Positions 54,131-62,742 of a DNA stretch of 64,000 nt are shown here, piece after piece. The notes beneath the pieces are model-generated. The model saw only the letters and a list, made by a program, of their open reading frames with translations, searched no databases and was not told the origin of the DNA. Source of the DNA: Heyndrickxia acidicola (lineage in GTDB: Bacteria; Bacillota; Bacilli; Bacillales; Bacillaceae_C); assembly GCF_001636425.1 (NCBI RefSeq), contig NZ_KV440953.1, positions 4,212,001 to 4,276,000 on the forward strand. The letters run 5' to 3'. Position numbers and translations under genes: made by a program. The stretch's first letter is position 1. Each line of letters begins with the position of its first letter.

Positions 54131-55021
54131 CTACAATTTTACTTCAAAGTCCTTTACCCATACTGCGTTTCCAGTAATCTCTATATCATAACCAGATTCA
54201 GACTTATGGACATCTACCAGCACTTGCCCGTCTTTCTCCATTTCTTGCCCTTGTTCTACTAAGAGCCTTAGGGATTCTTTAAAATTGGTATCTATGTATT
54301 TAGCATAATACGCTCCCATTACCCCTGAAGCTGTTCCCGTCACGGGATCCTCAATCATTCCAGAATAAGGAGAAGAGAAATGCCTTCCGTGCATATGAGC
54401 GTTAGGGCTGAATGTTTCTAGACAAAACGGATGAATCGATGCTTTTGGCATTTCTGTTAAGATAGCAGGAAATACCTTATTATTAGGTTTCATCTTTTTA
54501 AAAGGATCAAGGCTTTTTATGGGGATTAATAATGTCCAATTCCCAGTACTGCCATATACAATAGGTATATGATGATCAATATCCGCTTTTTCCAGTCCAA
54601 TGGAATGAGCTAAATCCTCAATGGATCCATTAAAATCTTTAAATTCGGGCGGGGCCTGCCTCATAGTTATATAAACGCTATGATCATGAGAGCTGATTTT
54701 TATTGGGAGTATGCCTGCATTCGTTTCAATTGAAAAGTCCGTTTTATCCCCTATGAGCCCCTTTTCGTGTAAGGCAAATATGGTTGCAATCGTTGCATGC
54801 CCGCAAAGATCTACTTCCTGGCCTGGTGTGAAATAACGTATTCTTACATCAGCCCTATCAGATTGAACGGTAAAAGCCGTCTCGTTAAAACCAACTTTAA
54901 AAGCTGTTTCTTGCATTTCTTCTTCTGTTAGTTCATCTCCATTTAAAACAACACCTGCTGGATTTCCTTTATTAGGCTCACTGCTAAATGCATCATAATG
55001 GTGTACCTTAATGGATTTCAT
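54131..55021 (-). CDS. PhzF-family isomerase/epimerase-like protein
   Basis: 296 residues: [20 protein letters not shown] at the N-terminus, catalytic Glu in [24 protein letters not shown] and the C-terminal [15 protein letters not shown], each typical of the two-lobed diaminopimelate-epimerase-like fold of PhzF. The real reaction of most family members is unknown. GGAGTGATAAAAA supports ATG 55021. It follows the DUF5946 gene by 26 bases in one operon. Confidence 0.92.
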   Translation of the reverse strand: MKSIKVHHYDAFSSEPNKGNPAGVVLNGDELTEEEMQETAFKVGFNETAFTVQSDRADVRIRYFTPGQEVDLCGHATIATIFALHEKGLIGDKTDFSIETNAGILPIKISSHDHSVYITMRQAPPEFKDFNGSIEDLAHSIGLEKADIDHHIPIVYGSTGNWTLLIPIKSLDPFKKMKPNNKVFPAILTEMPKASIHPFCLETFSPNAHMHGRHFSSPYSGMIEDPVTGTASGVMGAYYAKYIDTNFKESLRLLVEQGQEMEKDGQVLVDVHKSESGYDIEITGNAVWVKDFEVKL

Positions 55022-55047
55022 TTTTTATCACTCCTAGAATATGCTTA

Positions 55048-55494
55048 TTAACTTAATTCCCTTCTAATTGTTTCTCTCCCCTTCTGAATACTAGTAATGG
55101 CATTTTTCTCACCGCCGCGGTATACATCTTCTATAGTCATGGACCAGCTCCTAGGTATACGTTTTCTTTTGTGGTTGGGCAGCGGATTGGTGATTTTTCC
55201 TCGTTTTAAAATGCCTTCCCTGTTTTTCCTAAGAATATAGTCAGTCTCCCAATTATGATCATATGCTCCAGTGAATAAGTGTAGTAAATGCTGATATCCA
55301 TCCTTCGTGAAATTAGATGGGTGTTGAATCATATAACAAGAAACAAGCCAAAAATGCAACTGATATAATGCTGGGTCGTTATGCTCCCAAACCAGCAGAA
55401 ATTGAAACATCTCGTAACAGGATAGTCCATCTACTTCACTTGCTCCACATTCCATACATTTACCTGCTTCTTTGATTGTATGATTGTCAGCCAT
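55048..55494 (-). CDS. DUF5946-like protein
   Basis: 148 residues. CMECGASEVDGLSCYEMFQF carries a CxxC plus Cys pattern and HDNWE-like acidic residues; the following HFWLVSCYMIQHPSNFTKDG and the C-terminal RSWSMTIEDVYRG fit DUF5946 as remembered. Function unknown. It is first in an operon with PhzF. Confidence 0.65.
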   Translation of the reverse strand: MADNHTIKEAGKCMECGASEVDGLSCYEMFQFLLVWEHNDPALYQLHFWLVSCYMIQHPSNFTKDGYQHLLHLFTGAYDHNWETDYILRKNREGILKRGKITNPLPNHKRKRIPRSWSMTIEDVYRGGEKNAITSIQKGRETIRRELS

Positions 55495-55647
55495 TGTAGT
55501 AAATCCTCATCCTCCACAATTAGAAATTACTTTTCTTGTTTGTTTACTCTATTGCAAAAGTCCAAGCTTAACGTATCTTAGCCCCTCCTTTATAGGGATT
55601 TTCCATTTCTTTCGTTGCATGAAACAAATTTGTGCACATTAGGTTGT

Positions 55648-55962
55648 TTATCGCTTTATGTTTAATAATCCGAAAGATTGTATCGCTAAGTAAATCCAAA
55701 CGAAAGTCATAATGAACATGAAAAAAGAGGACATCTTCTTATTCAGTAGAATATGTTCAATTCCCAGAAGGAACACACAGAGTGCCAGAATAATTTGGCA
55801 CATTCCCAGATAGAAATAATTTGTTTCGCCCCCTTTTAACGCATAACTCGCTACAATGAAGAAAGCAATTAAAAGTATAAATTGTATGATTACAAAAGGC
55901 TTGATTCTATCTTTTACTATTCGGCGGATTAGTTTATTTAAAAATGGCCTCATTCTTTTCAT
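55648..55962 (-). CDS. Small membrane protein (possibly DUF3953)
   Basis: 104 residues from ATG 55962, which has AAGGACG upstream. Three transmembrane segments (about 22-40, 47-66 and 76-95) after a basic N-terminus (KRMRPFLNKLIRRIVKDRIK). Size and topology recall DUF3953 proteins of Bacillus, but the match is weak. Confidence 0.6.
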   Translation of the reverse strand: MKRMRPFLNKLIRRIVKDRIKPFVIIQFILLIAFFIVASYALKGGETNYFYLGMCQIILALCVFLLGIEHILLNKKMSSFFMFIMTFVWIYLAIQSFGLLNIKR

Positions 55963-56166
55963 CACGTCCTTATATCTTGAAAAGAAATACGCTTATCTGC
56001 TGCAGAAAACAGATAGCATCTTTTTTATTAATATTCATGTAAATTTATTAATAATCCTGCTTCCAGTCAATGCCCCTTTTAGGGACAAAATAAAAAAGCT
56101 GCCAAGCAGGAAGACCAAGGCGCTGCCAATATCACTTTATAATCACAATTGAGACTTTAATTCCAT

Positions 56167-56298
56167 GTTGATTGAAGCGGAAGGCACGAGACTCCTGCGG
56201 GAAAAGCTGGCCAAAGGGAGACCCCGCAGGAGCTTGCGACGAGGCTCCCGGCCGGCCGCGGGAAGCGAGTGCCTGTGCAGCGGAAATCAACCAGCAGG
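56167..56298 (+). repeat. GC-rich dispersed repeat, copy 3
   Basis: GTTGATTGAAGCGGAAGGCA at the start, CTCCTGCGGG and CCCCGCAGGAGCTTGCGACG inside, and GGAAATCAACCAGCAGG at the end. Confidence 0.85.
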
Positions 56299-56361
56299 AT
56301 GATCAGGACACAACCAATGTCCCTGAAACTGCCCAATGTTGATTGATACGAGGCTCCAATG

Positions 56362-56403
56362 AAAAAAAGGGGCATTAAATCATTTCGATTTGATGTCCCT
56401 TTT
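56362..56403 (-). terminator. Terminator of the LysR-MFS operon
   Basis: AAAAGGGGCAT-AAATC and GATTT-ATGTCCCTTTT arms. A related hairpin occurs at 24483-24527. Confidence 0.7.
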
Positions 56404-56451
56404 CTTCTGCTTTTTATAGTGGAAACCAATACCCGTTACCAGCAAGTGCTC

Positions 56452-57663
56452 TTAAAGCTTATGCGGACTGAGCTTTACTTTTCTTTTTACAATAATGCCT
56501 AAGCGAATGGAAAGGATGATGGAAATCACGGCTAACACCACAATCATCCCGACAACGCCGATCCAGCCATAATAACTGTAGAACGTTCCGCTTGCCGTCC
56601 CGCCGATACTGGAGCCCGCATAATAGAAAAATAAATATAACGAAGCGGCCTGCGCCTTATCGTGAGTGGCTGCTTTTCCAACCCAGCTGCTCGCAATGGA
56701 ATGTCCCGCAAAGAAGCCGTAGGTAAAGATGGCAATTCCTATTATCTTCAGCCAAATATTTGTATTCAGCGTGATGCAAACTCCCACCAAAAGGATGACT
56801 AAGGAGAGCTGCAGTATTTTTCTTTTCCCGTGTTGATCTGCAAGCATCCCCATCCAGGTTGAACTAAACGTTCCGACCAGGTAAACAATAAAGATAAAGC
56901 CTACTAGGGTTTGGCTGAGTGAATAGGGCGGTTTGATGAGCTGAAATCCAATATAGTTATAGAGTGAAACAAAGCCTCCCATTACAAGAAATCCAATAAG
57001 GAACAAATAGACAAGGCCGGGCTCTTTAAATTGGCTGAACAGTGAGACTGCCAGCTGCTTTATGTTTAATTTCTTAGGCTCGAAATGAGAGGATGGAGGC
57101 AAAATCAGCCAGAAAACCAGGCTGGCTAGCAGGCTGATGATGCCTATGCCAATTAAAGCGGCATGCCAGCTAAAGTAATCTGTCAATATCCCGCTTATAA
57201 TACGGCCTGCCATCCCGCCGATAGAATTCCCGCTAATATACAAGCCCATGGCCATTCCAAGGCTTTTTGGCTCAATTTCTTCTCCTAAATAAGCCATTGC
57301 GACAGCAGGCAGCCCCGCAAGCGTAATGCCCTGCAAGATTCTGCATAGAATCAGCAGCTGAAAATTGGGCATAAAGGCTGTTAGGATGGAGAGGATGGAG
57401 GAGGCAGCCAAAGAAATGGTCATAATGGACTTTCTGCCAAATACCTCTGATAATGAACCGGCTATTAAAATACTAATGGCTAATGCAATGGTGGTAGAGG
57501 AAAGACTTAAACTGGAAACGGCAGGCGACACATGAAACTCCCTGGATAAATCGGGAAGAAGGGGCTGTGTTCCCCATAGTATGGCGAAAGTACTGAAGCC
57601 GCCAGCGAATAAAGCTAGAGCAGCCATTTTGAATTTGCGCGTTCCCCGTTGAATATAATTCAT
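56452..57663 (-). CDS. MFS transporter (YnfM-like)
   Basis: 403 residues, 12 transmembrane helices. FAILWGTQPLLPDLSREFHV is followed by IAGSLSEVFGRKSIMTIS (motif A) and RILQGITLAGLPAVAMAYLG. The pattern matches YnfM/ArsJ-type MFS transporters of unknown substrate. It lies 17 bases after the LysR gene on the same strand. AAAGGAG is 12 bases before ATG 57663. Confidence 0.9.
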   Translation of the reverse strand: MNYIQRGTRKFKMAALALFAGGFSTFAILWGTQPLLPDLSREFHVSPAVSSLSLSSTTIALAISILIAGSLSEVFGRKSIMTISLAASSILSILTAFMPNFQLLILCRILQGITLAGLPAVAMAYLGEEIEPKSLGMAMGLYISGNSIGGMAGRIISGILTDYFSWHAALIGIGIISLLASLVFWLILPPSSHFEPKKLNIKQLAVSLFSQFKEPGLVYLFLIGFLVMGGFVSLYNYIGFQLIKPPYSLSQTLVGFIFIVYLVGTFSSTWMGMLADQHGKRKILQLSLVILLVGVCITLNTNIWLKIIGIAIFTYGFFAGHSIASSWVGKAATHDKAQAASLYLFFYYAGSSIGGTASGTFYSYYGWIGVVGMIVVLAVISIILSIRLGIIVKRKVKLSPHKL

Positions 57664-57680
57664 GATTGATGCTAGCTCCT

Positions 57681-58562
57681 TTAATTGGTTTGAAACATGT
57701 TGTTTACATACTGGATAAAGCCTTCCACAACAGGCGAGGTATAGCTTCCTTTCAGCCAGGCAATTCCGATCTCTCTTTTACATACCGGCTGCTTTACCCG
57801 GATAAGCTTTATCCTGCTTTTATCTAATACCTGAAGGTCCGGTACTAACGAAACTCCTAATTTTGCCCCGACCAGCCCGGAAACCGTTCCAATTTCTTCT
57901 CCTTCAAATACGACATCCGGCGTAAAGCCTGCCTCTTCGCATAAATGATTAATGATTGTCTGCATCTCATTCACTTTTTTAAAAGAGATGAAGGGTTCCG
58001 TTTTAACCATTTCCAAATCTACTTCGTCATAGTCTGCCAGCCAGTGATCAACTGAAACAATCAAAAACAGCTCCTCCGATAAAAGAGGACGGCATTCTAT
58101 CTCGTGATCTTCATGAAGCATGGTAATCAGGGCCAAATCTATTTTCCTGGATTTTAAATGGTCCACGATTTGCCGATTTGAGGCTTGGTGTAATTGGAAT
58201 TTCACATAGGGGTGCTTCTGATGATAAGAGCTGATTATTTCGGGTACTACACTGATGCCGAGTGAAGGGAGAAAGGATAAAGAAACCGTTCCGCTGTCCG
58301 GGTGGATTTCATCCCATATTTCTTGTTTCCCGATTTCAATCTGTTTAATCGACTGCTCGACACGGTGCAGGAACATGTTTCCGTATCGATTCAAATAAAT
58401 GTTTCTGCCTTTCCGGTCAAAAAGCTGAACACCGAGTTCTTCTTCGAGTTTTGCGATTGAACGGCTGAGTGCGGGCTGGGATATGGATAATTGTTCGGCC
58501 GCTCGGGTGATGTGCTGAACCTTGGCGACGGTTTGGAAGTAGTTGATTTGATGCCATTCCAT
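57681..58562 (-). CDS. LysR-family regulator (CynR/GltC-like)
   Basis: 293 residues, full length: WHQINYFQTVAKVQHITRAA, then LSISQPALSRSIAKLEEELG and RKGRNIYLNRYG in the DNA-binding domain, with the effector domain from residue 90. GAGGTATCC precedes ATG 58562. It leads an operon with the downstream MFS transporter, so it probably controls it and itself; co-directional LysR-target pairs are less common than divergent ones. Confidence 0.92.
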   Translation of the reverse strand: MEWHQINYFQTVAKVQHITRAAEQLSISQPALSRSIAKLEEELGVQLFDRKGRNIYLNRYGNMFLHRVEQSIKQIEIGKQEIWDEIHPDSGTVSLSFLPSLGISVVPEIISSYHQKHPYVKFQLHQASNRQIVDHLKSRKIDLALITMLHEDHEIECRPLLSEELFLIVSVDHWLADYDEVDLEMVKTEPFISFKKVNEMQTIINHLCEEAGFTPDVVFEGEEIGTVSGLVGAKLGVSLVPDLQVLDKSRIKLIRVKQPVCKREIGIAWLKGSYTSPVVEGFIQYVNNMFQTN

Positions 58563-58685
58563 TTGGATACCTCATCGTTTTTAGTTTCCTTTTATTCTTA
58601 TCATACGCTTCTTTTTCCATAACTTCTAATTGTTAATATGCATCAAATTCATGCATAGAAGTTATTGTTTTGTCTCTGAGTTTGT

Positions 58686-59540
58686 ACTTCCTGCAGGTTG
58701 ATTTCCGCTGAAGGCACTCGCTTTCCGCGGGGCGGTAGTGGAGCCTCCTCGTCGCTGCGCTCCTGCGGGGTCTCCCCTAACACGCTGATCCCGCAGGAGT
58801 CTCGTGCCTTCCGCTCCAATCAACTTTGGATTCAAATCAAGATAGGTGTTAAAGAGGATACAAAGGAAGTGCCCTGGTCATCCTGCAGATTACCCTCTAT
58901 TGCAGTCACTGACTTTCCTTGGTGCTGCTGGGATTCTCATCGTTACAATGCTTCTGCAGAGTTAAGAGAGACAGAGATAGGGAAAGTGCCCAGAACTTCC
59001 TGCAGGTTGATTTCCGCTGAAGGCACTCGCTTTCCGCGGGGCGGTAGTGGAGCCTCCTCGTCGCTGCGCTCCTGCGGGGTCTCCCCTAACCCGCTGATCC
59101 CGCAGGAGTCTCGTGCCTTCTGCTCCAATCAACTTTGGATTCAGATCAACATAGGTGTTTACGAGATACAAAGGAAGTGCCCTGGTCATCCTGCAGATTA
59201 CTCTCTATTGCAGTCACTGACTTTCCTTGAGACGGCTGGGAGTCTCCTCGTTGCAGTTCTCCTGCGGGGTGAAGAGAGACAAAGACATGGAAAGTGCCCA
59301 GAACTTCCTGCAGGTTGATTTCCGCTGAAGGCACTCGCTTTCCGCGGGGCGGTAGTGGAGTCCCCTCGTTGCAGTTCTCCTGCTGGGTCTCCGCAAGCAC
59401 GCTGATCCCGCAGGAGTCTCGTGCCTTCTGCTCCAATCAACTTTGGATTCAGATCAACATAGGTGTTTACGAAATACAAAGGAAGTGCCCTGGTCATTCT
59501 GCAGGTTGATTTGTGCTTCAGGCACTCGCTTTTCACTTCA
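58686..59540 (-). repeat. Tandem expansion of the GC-rich repeat, 2.7 copies of a 309-bp unit
   Basis: Units begin with ACTTCCTGCAGGTTGATTTC at 58686, 58995 and 59303, so the period is 309 then 308 bases. Each unit is one full GC-rich element in inverted orientation (relative to copies 1 to 3) plus about 170 bases of degenerate related sequence. The third unit is cut short near 59505 by another partial CTGCAGGTTGATTT end. Frames within it encode no protein. Confidence 0.85.
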
Positions 59541-59604
59541 ATCATCATCAGCCATTAAAGAAAACTTATTTAGTTAATTAATGCAATTATTTGAATAGTA
59601 AATG

Positions 59605-59639
59605 TATAATAGATTTGTAACATACCAACTGGTTAGTAT
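59605..59639 (+). promoter_or_regulatory. Promoter -10 and possible TetR-type operator of the hydratase
   Basis: TATAAT at 59605-59610 is followed by ATACCAACTGGTTAGTAT at 59622-59639, an imperfect palindrome of the ATACYAAC-GTTRGTAT type, 30 bases before the coding start. Fatty-acid catabolic genes in Firmicutes are commonly repressed by TetR proteins binding such sites; the repressor is not in this window. Confidence 0.5.
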
Positions 59640-59669
59640 TTTACGTGGAAGAAAAAGAGGATGGAAAGG

Positions 59670-60452
59670 ATGAAGGATATGGAGCATGTAGTAGTGGAAA
59701 AGTTGGGGCCGGTGCTTTCTCTGACCTTAAATCGGCCTGAAAGCCTGAATGCCTTTAGTCCTGAGATGATTTTGGGTTTAAAGGATGCTATTCGGAATGC
59801 GGGGACAGATGAGGATGTTCAGGTGATTGTGCTGTCTGGTGCCGGCCGTGCTTTTAGTGCCGGGGGAGATGTAAAAGGCATGGGACAAGCGAGGGGTATT
59901 GAGGTTTATGAACATATCGGAAAGTTGAATGAGCTTATTTTATTGATTAAAGAAACAGAAAAGCCGATTATTGCAGCTGTGCATGGTTTTGCTGCTGGAG
60001 CAGGTGCCAATTTGGCTTTTGCGTGTGATCTCATAGTAGCAGCAGAGAATAGTAAATTTGCGCTTAGCTTTTCTCAGGTCGGATTAATATCTGATGGAGG
60101 AGGCTCTTATCTTCTTCCGCAATTAGTTGGCCCTCACCTGGCAAAGCAATTTTTCTTTACGGCTGAGCCCATTCCTGCTGAACGGCTCTATCAATTAGGT
60201 GCAATCAATTTCCTGTACCCGCTTGAATCACTGCAGGAAGAAACGATGAAATTTGCCCTTACACTGGCACACGGGCCGGGCAGGGCATTCGGGAAGCAAA
60301 AGAAGCTGGTGGACTTATCGTTTACATCCTCGCTGGAAGAAGTCTTGGAACAGGAGCGATTACTTCAAACCTTAATGGTTGAAACCGAAGATCATCAAGA
60401 AGGAATCTCAGCTTTTAAAGAGAAGCGGAAGCCGGCTTTTAAAGGAAAGTAG
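59670..60452 (+). CDS. Enoyl-CoA hydratase/isomerase (crotonase family)
   Basis: 260 residues. LSLTLNRPESLNAFSPEMIL at the start, the oxyanion-hole segments SGAGRAFSAGGDVKGMG and VHGFAAGAGANLAFACDL, and FALSFSQVGLISDGGGSYLL, where the usual catalytic Glu positions read Ala/Gly and Asp: the position of Glu144 in FAAGAGANL is Ala/Gly and LISDGGGS has Asp. Such patterns occur in PaaG-type isomerases, so isomerase activity is the better guess. Start ATG 59670 is 9 bases after AAAGAGG; ATG 59661 and 59679 are alternatives. Confidence 0.85.
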   Translation: MKDMEHVVVEKLGPVLSLTLNRPESLNAFSPEMILGLKDAIRNAGTDEDVQVIVLSGAGRAFSAGGDVKGMGQARGIEVYEHIGKLNELILLIKETEKPIIAAVHGFAAGAGANLAFACDLIVAAENSKFALSFSQVGLISDGGGSYLLPQLVGPHLAKQFFFTAEPIPAERLYQLGAINFLYPLESLQEETMKFALTLAHGPGRAFGKQKKLVDLSFTSSLEEVLEQERLLQTLMVETEDHQEGISAFKEKRKPAFKGK

Positions 60453-60460
60453 GAAAAAAC

Positions 60461-60495
60461 AAAGAGGGATAGAAGTTCATTCTATCCTCTTTTTT
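60461..60495 (+). terminator. Terminator between hydratase and lipoprotein genes
   Basis: AAAGAGGGATAGAA and TTCTATCCTCTTTTTT arms (one bulge). It can serve both converging genes. Confidence 0.8.
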
Positions 60496-60510
60496 ATGCA
60501 CGAAAGGAGA

Positions 60511-61548
60511 TTATTTGGCAGGTCTGAGAATCATATTGAAAACCTGCGTGGGAATATTCCTTATTCCTTTGGATTTCCCGTTTTCATCTAATACTTCAAG
60601 TTTGTCGTGATCATTGTCAACCGCAATAAACTGGTGATTCACATAGCTTAAAGCTTCTACGGGATAGGTGGTATGAAAGGTTTTTATCACTTTGTTTTCT
60701 TTGACGTTCAAGATTGTAACTTTCTGACCTTTAAAGCTCAATCGGGTAAAGTTCGTTACAGCAATGTCCCCGTTGCCAATTGAAAGGATATCTCCCACCA
60801 TGGACTCATAATAATGTAGGTTTTTAATTTTCTTGAGCGTTCCAGCATCATACATCACCAAGGTGGAATCGTCTTTCTTTGGAGCTTCTAAGCCTAAAAT
60901 CAATTTATGCTCGAAAAGCAATAAATTGTTTAAGCCGCATTTCATTTTTGAAAGCTTTTCTGTCTGGACCTGGCCACTTAAGGAGACCTTCACAAGGAAA
61001 GGATAGAAATTATAGTTCCCTAAATCCCGGTAGCTGCTGAAATATAGATTTCTTCCATCAAACACAGCATTGCTTATTAAACCGCCGTTTGTAACCGTTA
61101 TTATTTTTTTGACCTGTAAATGTTGATCAATTTGATAAATGGAGGGATTTTTTCCATCTTCGTCACAAACAACATAGGTCATCTTCCCTTTAAAGAAGAT
61201 GTAATGGGGCGCATATCCAACTGTAACCTGATCTATTTTTCCATTATTATTTAAAATAAACACTCTATCATCCTGATGAGTCATATCCGGTTTGTTGACA
61301 ATGGGAATCCAGATCCTCCGGCTGCTGTCCATATAAATTCTGTTCGTCCACCCGTTGGTCACTTTAATGGTTTTGATGGTTTTCAATGTGACGGGGTCTG
61401 CTACTGTAAGATTTTGTTCTGCATTCCTGCCGGATCCATAAATTACGCTTTCCTCGTTGATTTGATTTTCCCAATTACCTAGTGTACAACTGGTTAATAG
61501 GAGGCAAAGGAAAAGTAGGAAACATGCATACACGCTTTTTTTAGGCAT
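60511..61548 (-). CDS. Secreted lipoprotein with beta-propeller-like fold
   Basis: 345 residues. A lipoprotein signal peptide ends LLLTSC at residues about 16-21, where Cys is lipid-modified. The rest is a chain of short beta repeats (TIKTIKVTNGWTNRIYMDSS, then YIFFKGKMTYVVCDEDGK and LVMYDAGTLKKIKNLHYYES), consistent with a propeller on the outer face of the membrane. Ligand unknown. It follows the papain-like gene by 26 bases, so both are one operon. Confidence 0.8.
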   Translation of the reverse strand: MPKKSVYACFLLFLCLLLTSCTLGNWENQINEESVIYGSGRNAEQNLTVADPVTLKTIKTIKVTNGWTNRIYMDSSRRIWIPIVNKPDMTHQDDRVFILNNNGKIDQVTVGYAPHYIFFKGKMTYVVCDEDGKNPSIYQIDQHLQVKKIITVTNGGLISNAVFDGRNLYFSSYRDLGNYNFYPFLVKVSLSGQVQTEKLSKMKCGLNNLLLFEHKLILGLEAPKKDDSTLVMYDAGTLKKIKNLHYYESMVGDILSIGNGDIAVTNFTRLSFKGQKVTILNVKENKVIKTFHTTYPVEALSYVNHQFIAVDNDHDKLEVLDENGKSKGIRNIPTQVFNMILRPAK

Positions 61549-61574
61549 GAGGATCTCCTTTGTAAATAAAAGTC

Positions 61575-62540
61575 TTAATGGATTTGAGCCATTTCATCAT
61601 TACTTACATTCCACTTTTTCTGAATTTCCACTTTGCTAACGCCAGAATGGTATAGGGAAGATAAGTATTTCATTAAACCAGGCTTTGCATCGGGCAAGAC
61701 AATTGTATTGCCTGTGCTTTGATCATCATTTTTCCCCGCAGCTTTTTCCTCGCTCAAGCGTGCGTCTATTATGTTTTTATCAGCTGCATTAAAATGAATG
61801 GCTGCTACTTCGACTCCTTTATAGCTTATTTCGGAAGCGTTCGTGCTGGAAACCGGTTCAGCATTAGAAGAGATTTCCGTCCTGCTGGCAGTCCAGACAC
61901 TTCCTCCATCATATGCGCTGGACACTGATTGACTGCGCTGTCCTAGTGCACTGTCATACCATACAGCAGCAGGCGTGATGAGGGAGCCATTTACAATAAA
62001 CCCCAGATTATACCCATTGTAATCATGGACTGCCCGGGAAACTAATTTTGAACAATACCATTTATCATTGCTGGTATAACTGGCTAACCAGCTGTACGGA
62101 CCTGAATGGCTCAATGCATTTTTAACGACAGACGGCCCGCTAAATTTATACCCTTTTTTGTTAAAAAAGGTTAAGGATGCAGCATCATAAGCTTGAAAGT
62201 CTGATTGTTTTCCAGTCGTGATAACTGAGTTGGAGGAACCTCGGTCTGTAGATTCTACAATCGGCCCATCCCAACTTCCATTAGAATAAGAGGACCCTTG
62301 GGCCACGAGTGCAGTATGAGAAAACGCACCGTAATTGCATCCATTATCATATCCAAATAAAATATCCCCTTGGAGAGAAGGCGCTAAATCAAGGTGGTTG
62401 TAGTGTTTTGACCATGTCCCTGTCCAAAATGAATTACCATCCGTGCTGCTGTCTGCATGAGCAGATGGAGAGAAAGATAATGCAGCTATAAGCATCCAAA
62501 GTCCAAGAGTAATGCCCAACACTGTTTTTTTAAGTTTCAT
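61575..62540 (-). CDS. Secreted permuted papain-like (NlpC/P60, YiiX/YycO-like) protein
   Basis: 321 residues with a Sec signal peptide cut after SPSAHA (about residue 29). The permuted catalytic triad is visible in order: His75 in FSHTALVAQG after GDILFGYDNG, Glu96 in VESTDRG, and Cys163 in WYCSKLVSRAVHDYNGYN. This is the arrangement of YiiX/YycO-type amidases or peptidases. The C-terminal 110 residues are Ser-rich, then a small helical end. It probably acts on cell wall or lipid amides outside the cell. Operon with the lipoprotein gene. Confidence 0.8.
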   Translation of the reverse strand: MKLKKTVLGITLGLWMLIAALSFSPSAHADSSTDGNSFWTGTWSKHYNHLDLAPSLQGDILFGYDNGCNYGAFSHTALVAQGSSYSNGSWDGPIVESTDRGSSNSVITTGKQSDFQAYDAASLTFFNKKGYKFSGPSVVKNALSHSGPYSWLASYTSNDKWYCSKLVSRAVHDYNGYNLGFIVNGSLITPAAVWYDSALGQRSQSVSSAYDGGSVWTASRTEISSNAEPVSSTNASEISYKGVEVAAIHFNAADKNIIDARLSEEKAAGKNDDQSTGNTIVLPDAKPGLMKYLSSLYHSGVSKVEIQKKWNVSNDEMAQIH

Positions 62541-62742
62541 AATTCCCCTCTTTTTGTGAAAAATAGCAGTGGTGTTCTGCTATATCATATACCGCATCTG
62601 GAATTATGCGAATAATTAAAATAAATAATTTTACATTTTAAAAAATAATAAACGAAGGAAGAGCAATTCCCTCATTTTTGAAAGGAACAAGTCTAAATTT
62701 ATAATTCCTGAGTATTATCATAGTAGAGAAGGAGGCGATGAT

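Noticed and set aside
58698-59509. Open frames of up to 206 residues across the GC-rich tandem repeat
   Set aside because: They arise from repeated GC-rich DNA, read the same repeat in both strands, lack ribosome binding sites and match no protein family.
62541-62742. Search for a tubR gene or centromere repeats beside the tubulin-like gene
   Set aside because: Neither a small helix-turn-helix frame nor iterated repeats were visible in the 200 bases upstream or the 145 bases downstream.
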